Positions 36,234 through 41,506 of a stretch of 41,506 bases of DNA are shown here, piece after piece; position 1 is the stretch's first letter, and each line of letters opens with the position of its first letter. This DNA is from Verrucomicrobiota bacterium (GTDB lineage Bacteria > Verrucomicrobiota > Verrucomicrobiia > Opitutales > Opitutaceae): NCBI GenBank assembly GCA_003402695.1, contig QQNC01000003.1, positions 1 through 41,506 of the forward strand, written 5' to 3'. The notes under the pieces were generated by a model, which did no database searches, was not told where the DNA came from, and was given only the letters and a program-made list of their open reading frames with translations. Position numbers and translations under genes: made by a program.

Positions 36234-37043
36234 ATGGTCGCCGAAACCAACAGCAACATGATCAGCATCACCCTCCGCGTCTGGCGGCAGGCGGGGCCGG
36301 ATGCGCCCGGAAAATTTGTCGACTATCCCGCGGCCAATCTGAGCACGCACATGTCGTTCCTCGAGATGCTCGACGTGGTGAACGACGGGCTGACGTTGAA
36401 GGGCGAGGAACCCATCGCGTTCGCCCACGACTGCCGCGAGGGCATCTGCGGCACCTGCTCGTGCACGATCAACGGCAAGGCCCACGGGCCCGGCCATGGG
36501 GTCGCCACCTGCCAGATCTACATGCGCGCCTTCCGCGACGGCGAAGTGATCGTGGTCGAGCCGTTCCGCGCGCGGGCGTTTCCGCTGGTCAAGGACCTCG
36601 TGGTGGACCGGTCGGCCTTTGACCAGATCATCCAGGCCGGCGGATTCATCAGCGTGCGCACCGGTGCCGCGCCCGATGCCAATTCCATTCCCGTGCCGAA
36701 GACGGACGCCGACCTCGCCATGGATGCGGCGGCCTGCATCGGCTGCGGCGCCTGTGTCGCCGCTTGCAAGAACGCCTCCGCGATGCTCTTCGTCGCCGCC
36801 AAGGTCTCGCAGCTCGGCCTGCTCCCGCAGGGCCAGCCGGAACGCGATTCGCGCGTGCTGGCCATGGTCAACACGATGGACGCCCTTGGCTTCGGCAGCT
36901 GCACCAACCAGTACGAGTGCAGCGCCGCCTGTCCGAAGACCATCAGCCACGATTTCATCGCGCGCCTGAACCGGGATTACCTGGCGGCCAGTGTCCGCTC
37001 CGCTTTCAAGCCCGTCTCTTCGGCCGCCGGAGGATCCGGCTAA
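36234..37043 (+). CDS. sdhB: succinate dehydrogenase/fumarate reductase iron-sulfur subunit
   Basis: Electron-transfer subunit with three iron-sulfur clusters. In the 269-residue reading the 2Fe-2S ligands are in [12 protein letters not shown] (C67, C72, C75) with C93 in ATCQI; the 4Fe-4S ligands are C168, C171, C174 and the distal C178 in [12 protein letters not shown]; the 3Fe-4S group is C223, C229 and C233 in [14 protein letters not shown] start at the ATG 24 bases downstream (36258, MISITLRVW) is equally possible. It lies 11 bases after sdhA and is followed by a strong terminator. Confidence 0.95.
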   Translation: MVAETNSNMISITLRVWRQAGPDAPGKFVDYPAANLSTHMSFLEMLDVVNDGLTLKGEEPIAFAHDCREGICGTCSCTINGKAHGPGHGVATCQIYMRAFRDGEVIVVEPFRARAFPLVKDLVVDRSAFDQIIQAGGFISVRTGAAPDANSIPVPKTDADLAMDAAACIGCGACVAACKNASAMLFVAAKVSQLGLLPQGQPERDSRVLAMVNTMDALGFGSCTNQYECSAACPKTISHDFIARLNRDYLAASVRSAFKPVSSAAGGSG

Positions 37044-37078
37044 GTCACAAAATTGGAGACAGTTAGGCGATTTTATCA

Positions 37079-37108
37079 CGCCGCCCCATCCCGGGGCGGC
37101 GTTTTTTT
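37079..37108 (+). terminator. intrinsic terminator of sdhCAB
   Basis: CGCCGCCCC (37079-37087) pairs perfectly with GGGGCGGCG (37093-37101) around ATCCC, followed by seven T (37102-37108). It lies 36 bases after the sdhB stop. Confidence 0.95.
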
Positions 37109-37160
37109 CGTAACTTTCCGGAGACCCCCGTGTTTTCAGGGCAGCAACAATTTGAACACC

Positions 37161-37382
37161 ATGAAAACCCTTACCGCTCTCCTCGCCCTCGCCGCGCTCG
37201 CCGCGTTTGCCTTCTTCTTCCAATCCCTCGCCCTGGCCGGTTCACTGGTCTTCGGCGCCTGCCTCCTCAGCATCTTCCTCGCGGATTGCACCCGCACGAT
37301 CAAGCCGCTGGAAGCCCGCGCGACGGTGATGCAGTTTCCCCGGCCCGCCCGCCGGGCGACGGCTTTTGAACTGGCGGCCTGA
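37161..37382 (+). CDS. small hypothetical membrane protein (73 residues)
   Basis: Not recognised. The product begins MKTLTALLALAALAAFAFFF, with one long or two short membrane segments (about 5-23 and 25-42, ending FLADCTRTIKP), then a short basic tail with ARATVMQFPRPARRAT. It lies between two intrinsic terminators (37079-37108 and 37403-37439), so it is probably its own transcription unit, which supports it as a real gene. Translation has good codon-position bias in GC. No function can be proposed. Confidence 0.6.
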   Translation: MKTLTALLALAALAAFAFFFQSLALAGSLVFGACLLSIFLADCTRTIKPLEARATVMQFPRPARRATAFELAA

Positions 37383-37402
37383 TCACCGCCGGCTCGCACT
37401 GG

Positions 37403-37439
37403 AAGACGGTCCCCGCCTCTGGCGCGGACCGTCTTTTTA
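37403..37439 (+). terminator. intrinsic terminator after the 73-residue gene
   Basis: AAGACGGTCC (37403-37412) pairs perfectly with GGACCGTCTT (37426-37435), with a further CGC/GCG pairing inside the loop, and is followed by TTTTT. The leading AAGA could also serve the convergent lipoprotein gene weakly. Confidence 0.9.
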
Positions 37440-37442
37440 TTT

Positions 37443-37913
37443 TCAGCGGGCCGCTTGTTCGAGCCCGAGCAGCTCGACCTTGCCCTCGGCGGTGACCTTG
37501 ATCTGCACCTTGTCGTCGCCGTCGGTGTAATGCAGCACGGTCACCAGGCGGTAGGGGGCCTTGTCCGAGAAGGACAGGATCTGCCGCACCACGCCCGGAT
37601 TTTCGAGCGCGAGGGGCACGTCCAGATTGACACTGCCCATCGGCGGCAAGCCTACCGGCGTCAGGTTCTCCGTCTTGCCGACAAAGCGGTCGTTGAGGTA
37701 AAGCTCGTGGACCGTGCGGGTGAATCCGACCGCGGTCACATTTTCGCTCGCGAAATGCAGGGTCATGATCGCGCGGTTTTGCGGGGAGCCCTCGGCGTCG
37801 CGGAAGCCGGTCACGGTGACGGTGACGCCGGTGGCCTTGGGCGGGGTGGCGCAACTGGCCAGCAGTACGCCCGCCACAAGCAGGGAACCAAGGAGGAGGG
37901 AGGCCGTTTTCAT
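37443..37913 (-). CDS. LEA type 2 (WHy domain) family lipoprotein
   Basis: The 156-residue protein has a lipoprotein signal (MKTASLLLGSLLVAGVLLASC, lipid cysteine C21) followed by a domain of about 125 residues. The pattern ENVTAVGFTRTVHELYLNDRF, then GLPPMGSVNLDVPLALENPG and TAEGKVEL, fits the LEA-14/WHy beta-sandwich, which has VxxxxxxLxLNxxxxG followed by LPxxGxxxxxVPL. Function of bacterial members is unclear; stress or desiccation roles are suggested for plant relatives. Probably anchored in the outer membrane or inner membrane facing the periplasm. The start at 37913 is fixed by the signal peptide. Confidence 0.75.
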   Translation of the reverse strand: MKTASLLLGSLLVAGVLLASCATPPKATGVTVTVTGFRDAEGSPQNRAIMTLHFASENVTAVGFTRTVHELYLNDRFVGKTENLTPVGLPPMGSVNLDVPLALENPGVVRQILSFSDKAPYRLVTVLHYTDGDDKVQIKVTAEGKVELLGLEQAAR

Positions 37914-37980
37914 GGGTTGCGCCAACGGATGGCAGCCGGTCCCAAAAGTGCAAGACTGCCGAGCTTGACCCGCCCGGCGC

Positions 37981-38235
37981 TCAGAACACCGCCAAGGCCC
38001 GGACGCTCTCGAACGCGATCCAGACCCCGCCCCCGAGCAGCCCGACCATGAGGGCTTGCCGCAGCAGCTTGCGCCCGCGCAGCACGGTATCGTGAAAATG
38101 GGTGTCGAGCGGCTTCCGGTTGCACTCGACCAGGAAGCTCGCGAACCGCTGGTTGCGGCAGAGCCCCCGCGGCCCATCCATGACGCCCAGCCGGATGGCG
38201 GGACGGTGGAAGAGGTGTTGGACGACGCGCAACAT
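37981..38235 (-). CDS. small hypothetical membrane protein (84 residues)
   Basis: Not recognised. The product has a charged N-terminal part (MLRVVQHLFHRPAIRLGVMD, then CRNQRFASFLVECNRKPLD) and one C-terminal membrane helix (about 62-80, ALMVGLLGGGVWIAFESV). The layout suggests a tail-anchored cytoplasmic protein. It is 67 bases upstream of the lipoprotein gene in the same orientation, so the two may be cotranscribed. Other frames over the same bases give low-complexity Ser/Arg-rich peptides, which favours this frame. It is divergent from lysA. Confidence 0.55.
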   Translation of the reverse strand: MLRVVQHLFHRPAIRLGVMDGPRGLCRNQRFASFLVECNRKPLDTHFHDTVLRGRKLLRQALMVGLLGGGVWIAFESVRALAVF

Positions 38236-38325
38236 GGTGGGGATGCCATCACCGAAATTAGGGGTGGTTTTTTCAAGGGGAAACCCGCTAAGGTCGGTCT
38301 TTCACGAATTTTTTCCACGCTCCCC

Positions 38326-39630
38326 ATGCACCACTTCCACTACTCCGGCCAGGATCTGCACTGTGAATCGGCTGACCTCGCAGCCATTGCCAAGCTCTAC
38401 GGGACGCCGACTTACGTCTACAGCGCGGCCACCATGGCGGACAATTACCACCGTCTGCAGCGCAACCTGAGCGGCCTCGACCTGCAGATCTGCTTCGCGA
38501 TGAAGGCCAACTCCAACCTGGCCGTGATTCGGCACTTCGCGAACCTTGGGGCGGGCTTTGACCTCGTTTCCGGCGGCGAGCTGCGCCGGGTGCTGGCGGC
38601 GGGCGCGAAGGTGAACACCAGTGTCTTCGCCGGCGTCGGCAAGACCGAGGGCGAGATCAAGCTGGCCTTGGAAAGCGGCATTTATGCCTTCCACGTGGAG
38701 AGCGAGCCCGAGCTCGCCCGCATCAACCACGTAGCCGGCCAGCTGGGCGTCAAGGCGCCCATCGCGATCCGCATCAACCCGGACGTCGACGCACACACGC
38801 ACGCCAAGATCACCACGGGCAAGAGCGACAACAAGTTTGGCATCCCCCTGAAGCACGCCGCCGCCGCCTATGAGGCCGCGTCCAAGTTGAAGAATCTCCG
38901 CATCCGCGGGGTGCAGATGCACATCGGCTCGCAGCTCACCGAGGTCGGGCCGTTCGTCGAGGCGGTCAAGAAGGTCGCCGGCTTTGTCGCCGAGCTGAAG
39001 GCCACGTATGGCATCGAGTATTTCTCCATCGGCGGCGGCATGGGCATCGTTTATCGCGACGCGCTCGCGAGCGGACCGCAGTCCTGGTGGGACGCGCAGC
39101 CGGCCGACAAGCGTCCGTTGACCCCCGAACTTTACGGCGCGACCCTCACGCCGTTGCTGGCTCCGCTTGGGCTGAAGATCCTCCTCGAGCACGGCCGCTT
39201 CATGGTCGGTAACGCCGGTGTCCTTCTCGCGCGGGTCGAGCATCTCAAGCGGGGCGCCGGCAAGAATTTTCTCATCGTCGATGCGGCGATGAACGACCTC
39301 GTGCGGCCCGCGATGTACGAGTCCTTTCACGAAATCGTCCCGGTGCACCGCGACAGCTCGCGGCGCGCGCTGGTGGCGGATATCGTCGGCCCGATCTGCG
39401 AGAGCGGCGACTGCTTCGCCAAGGACCGGTCCATCCAGGAAGTGGGCGAGGGCGAGCTCGTCGCGCTTATGAGCGCGGGAGCCTACGGCTATGTCATGGC
39501 CAGCCGCTACAACACCCGCGGCATGCCCGCCGAGGTGATGGTCAGCGGCAGCGCCTTCGAGCTTGTGAACGTCCGCGAAACCTTCGAGTCCATGACCGCG
39601 GGCGAGAAGATCCCGGCATTCTTGAAGTAA
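38326..39630 (+). CDS. lysA: diaminopimelate decarboxylase
   Basis: LysA removes CO2 from meso-diaminopimelate to give lysine. The 434-residue PLP enzyme has the Schiff-base lysine K60 in CFAMKANSNLAVI, HIGSQ (199-203), the phosphate-binding GGGMG (236-240), and GPICESGD (355-362) with active-site C358, whose CESGD form is specific to diaminopimelate decarboxylase rather than ornithine decarboxylase (GPTCD). The usual EPGR motif reads EHGR (288-291). The ATG at 38326 gives the normal N-terminus; a reading from further upstream would enter the neighbouring gene. Divergent from the small membrane protein. Confidence 0.95.
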   Translation: MHHFHYSGQDLHCESADLAAIAKLYGTPTYVYSAATMADNYHRLQRNLSGLDLQICFAMKANSNLAVIRHFANLGAGFDLVSGGELRRVLAAGAKVNTSVFAGVGKTEGEIKLALESGIYAFHVESEPELARINHVAGQLGVKAPIAIRINPDVDAHTHAKITTGKSDNKFGIPLKHAAAAYEAASKLKNLRIRGVQMHIGSQLTEVGPFVEAVKKVAGFVAELKATYGIEYFSIGGGMGIVYRDALASGPQSWWDAQPADKRPLTPELYGATLTPLLAPLGLKILLEHGRFMVGNAGVLLARVEHLKRGAGKNFLIVDAAMNDLVRPAMYESFHEIVPVHRDSSRRALVADIVGPICESGDCFAKDRSIQEVGEGELVALMSAGAYGYVMASRYNTRGMPAEVMVSGSAFELVNVRETFESMTAGEKIPAFLK

Positions 39631-39647
39631 GGCCGTGATCTTGAGGT

Positions 39648-39751
39648 GGGCGGGCACGTCCCGGGGCCCGCATTTGCCACGCCCGATCAAAACTTGCGGG
39701 TCGTTCTGGCGGACTTGCTTCGCCCATGCGGGCACCGGGACGTGCCCGCCC
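39648..39751. repeat. long-arm inverted repeat, family I
   Basis: GGGCGGGCACGTCCCGG (39648-39664) and CCGGGACGTGCCCGCCC (39735-39751) are perfect 17-base inverted repeats 70 bases apart. The arms themselves contain the palindrome CGGGcACGTcCCG core. The family E repeat follows 5 bases later. Confidence 0.8.
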
Positions 39752-39756
39752 GCCTG

Positions 39757-39846
39757 GTCATTCTGAGCGCAGCGAATAATCCAGTGAGATTCCGCTGCCG
39801 GCTTCGACCCCATCCAACTGGATTCTTCGCTGCGCTCAGAATGACA
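39757..39846. repeat. inverted repeat, family E, second full copy
   Basis: GTCATTCTGAGCGCAGCGAA then taatccagtgagatt on the left face AACTGGATTCTTCGCTGCGC and TCAGAATGAC on the right. The arms match 31795-31886, including the ATCCAGTG/CACTGGAT inner part. Confidence 0.9.
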
Positions 39847-39917
39847 AACATTCGTAACCCGGCCTTCACGCAAAAATTGCCGTGCCGAATCCCGCAATCC
39901 GTGGTTAAATCGTTCCC

Positions 39918-40913
39918 ATGAAATTTGTGGTTGTTGGAGCCGGCGCCTGGGGCACGGCCTTTGCGCTGCACCTGGCGCGGGCCGGGCAGGCCGTCACGCT
40001 GGTGCCGCGCCGGGCCGAGCAGGCGCTCAGCCTCACGGCCGCGCGGGAAAACACCGATTATCTGCCGGGGGTGGCGCTGCCGCTCGAGCTGCACGTTGAC
40101 ACCAGCCTGGAGGCCGCGCTCGCCGGAGCGGAGGTCGTGCTGCTGGCGTGTCCTTCGCAGGCCTTGCGCGAAACCGGGGCGCGGGTTTGTGCCGCGCTCG
40201 GGGCGACGAAACCGCAGCTGGTGGTCAGCCTCGCCAAGGGGCTGGAACTGGGCACGCATTTGCGGCCGTCGCAGGTGATCGCCGAGGTGCTGCCGGGGAT
40301 CCCCGCCGCTTCGCTCACTGGTCCGACCAACGCTGCCGAGGTCGCCCGCGGGCTGCCTGCGGCGATGGTGCTGGCCGCGCCGGCCACTGCGACCTCGGTG
40401 GCTGAAGTCCAAGCGGCGCTCAGTGGGGCGACGCTGCGGGTTTACACCAGCGACGACCTGCCCGGCGTGGAATACGGCGGCAGTCTGAAAAATATCTACG
40501 CGATCGCCGCTGGCTGCTGCGACGGACTGAAACTCGGCGACAATTCCCGCGCGGCGCTGCTCACCCGTGCACTGGCCGAGATGGTGCGCGTTGGCGTGGC
40601 GCTCGGCGCGCGGCCGGAGACGTTTTACGGGCTCAGCGGCTTTGGCGACCTGATCGCGACCTGCCATGGCGCGTGGAGCCGCAACCGGCAGTTCGGCTTT
40701 GCCATTGGCGAGGGCCGCACCGTCGCGGAGCTGATGGCTCACCGCAAGACGGTCGTTGAGGGCTACAAGACCACGGAGTCATTTCATGGCCTCTGCGTGG
40801 AACGGAAGATCGACGCCCCCATCCTGCGCGAGATGCACGCGATCCTCTTCGAGGGGAAGGTCCCGGCGAGCGCGATCAAGGCGCTGATGACCCGCGGGCT
40901 GAAGCGGGAGTGA
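39918..40913 (+). CDS. gpsA: glycerol-3-phosphate dehydrogenase [NAD(P)+]
   Basis: GpsA reduces dihydroxyacetone phosphate to sn-glycerol 3-phosphate for phospholipid synthesis. The 331-residue protein starts MKFVVVGAGAWGTAFALHLA, with the nucleotide loop GAGAWGTAF at 7-15. The catalytic lysine is in EYGGSLKNIYAIAAG; LSGFGDLIATCHGAWSRNRQFG, VVEGYKTTESF and a C-terminal ILREMHAILFEG follow as in the family. Length is normal. It is monocistronic as far as can be seen, bounded by repeats on both sides. Confidence 0.96.
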   Translation: MKFVVVGAGAWGTAFALHLARAGQAVTLVPRRAEQALSLTAARENTDYLPGVALPLELHVDTSLEAALAGAEVVLLACPSQALRETGARVCAALGATKPQLVVSLAKGLELGTHLRPSQVIAEVLPGIPAASLTGPTNAAEVARGLPAAMVLAAPATATSVAEVQAALSGATLRVYTSDDLPGVEYGGSLKNIYAIAAGCCDGLKLGDNSRAALLTRALAEMVRVGVALGARPETFYGLSGFGDLIATCHGAWSRNRQFGFAIGEGRTVAELMAHRKTVVEGYKTTESFHGLCVERKIDAPILREMHAILFEGKVPASAIKALMTRGLKRE

Positions 40914-40941
40914 CGGGAGAGACGGACGGGCGGTGATTGTT

Positions 40942-41003
40942 GCAGGTCGGGTTTTACGCCCGACATGCGGAGCCGAATGTCGGGCGTAAAGCCCGACCTG
41001 CAG
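40942..41003. repeat. REP-like palindrome pair, family A
   Basis: GCAGGTCGGGTTTTACGCCC then gacatgcgg as the first unit, a short spacer, and TGTCGGGCGTAAAGCCCGAC then ctgcag as the facing unit. Nearly identical in layout to 20328-20391. Confidence 0.88.
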
Positions 41004-41013
41004 GATTGTCGTA

Positions 41014-41035
41014 CTTCGCTGCGCTCAGAATGACA
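41014..41035. repeat. half copy of the family E repeat
   Basis: CTTCGCTGCGCTCAGAATGA then ca equals the right arm of the family E element at 39757-39846; no left arm is present. It follows a family A pair by 10 bases, which suggests truncation. Confidence 0.7.
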
Positions 41036-41090
41036 TGGCTATGGCCGTGCTTGCCCTGCGCCGGCGAAACCGTTGAGTGTCCCGCGCCCT

Positions 41091-41506
41091 ATGATATCCC
41101 CCTCTGCTGCTGCGCTCGATCGGAAACACAAGCTTGTCGTCTTCGCCTCGTCGCTGGGCACGGTCTTCGAGTGGTACGACTTCTACATCTACGGCACGCT
41201 GGCCGCCTTCTTCGGGAAGCTGTTTTTCCCGCCGGGCAATGAGACCGCCGGGTTTCTCTCCAGCCTGGCGCTGTTCGGCGTGGGCTTTTCCGTCCGGCCG
41301 TTTGGCGCCCTGGTCTTCGGCCGCATCGGCGATCTCATTGGGCGGAAATACACGTTTCTCGTCACCATCGTGGTGATGGGCCTGGCCACGGCGCTGGTCG
41401 GGGTGCTGCCGACGTATGCCTCGATCGGATTCTGGGCCCCGGTGATTCTCGTCGTGCTGCGGCTGGCGCAGGGCCTGGCGCTCGGCGGGGAATACGGCGG
41501 CGCGGC
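41091..41506 (+). CDS. MFS transporter, metabolite:H+ symporter (MHS) type, N-terminal part
   Basis: The gene runs off the right edge after 138 codons. The first helix contains SLGTVFEWYDFYIYGTLAA, the hallmark of the MHS group (ProP, KgtP, ShiA relatives), and the loop between helices 2 and 3 has the conserved GRIGDLIGRKYTF form of the MFS DRxGRR motif. LRLAQGLALGGEYGGA in helix 4 is also diagnostic. The likely role is proton-coupled uptake of an organic acid or osmolyte; the substrate cannot be told from this part. ATG 41091 gives a short cytoplasmic N-terminus. Confidence 0.9.
   Translation, partial: MISPSAAALDRKHKLVVFASSLGTVFEWYDFYIYGTLAAFFGKLFFPPGNETAGFLSSLALFGVGFSVRPFGALVFGRIGDLIGRKYTFLVTIVVMGLATALVGVLPTYASIGFWAPVILVVLRLAQGLALGGEYGGA

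Overview
The window is a GC-rich bacterial chromosome segment made almost entirely of housekeeping and biosynthetic genes. I infer a member of Verrucomicrobiota, probably Opitutaceae-like. The grounds are the type-B succinate dehydrogenase (sdhC-b558/A/B), a TorF-type porin, MlaEFD lipid transport, near absence of Shine-Dalgarno motifs, and very many short intergenic inverted repeats. This placement rests on gene content and style, not on a database search.

Layout. 1-1234: end of a DUF423 membrane protein gene (minus strand), then rplM-rpsI with a strong terminator. 1594-2391: TorF-like porin. 2640-13609: an arginine/polyamine block with argC, homospermidine synthase, ornithine decarboxylase, an esterase, argJ (minus strand), argB, argD, argF and argG. 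ArgC, ArgB, ArgD and ArgJ carry glutamate to ornithine. ArgF and ArgG take ornithine towards arginine, while the decarboxylase and homospermidine synthase divert it to putrescine and homospermidine, so both exits of the ornithine branch point sit together. A well-structured but unidentified leader RNA candidate lies ahead of homospermidine synthase. 13751-17797 (minus strand): a tight operon of a WP-motif repeat protein, mlaE, mlaF and mlaD. 17964-20299: an NAPE-PLD-like metallo-hydrolase and the convergent, overlapping 16S rRNA methyltransferase genes rsmD and rsmE. 20453-23930: a small membrane protein, tRNA-Gly, a PilC/GspF-like protein and a degenerate NtrC-type regulator. 24009-31771: carB, a quinone oxidoreductase, purU, a YfgM-like protein, tRNA-Pro, a LysM protein and a Nudix hydrolase. 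32029-37043: a PaaK/CapK-like adenylating enzyme and sdhCAB. 37161-41506: small membrane proteins, a LEA-type lipoprotein, lysA, gpsA and the start of an MHS-type transporter cut by the window edge.

The most unusual feature outside the genes is the intergenic space. At least nine unrelated families of short inverted repeats occupy most gaps between genes, and several end within a few bases of a start codon. No prophage, CRISPR array, insertion sequence or defence island is visible. The best candidates for something undescribed are the WP-repeat protein fused into the mla operon, the leader RNA before the polyamine genes, and the repeat families.
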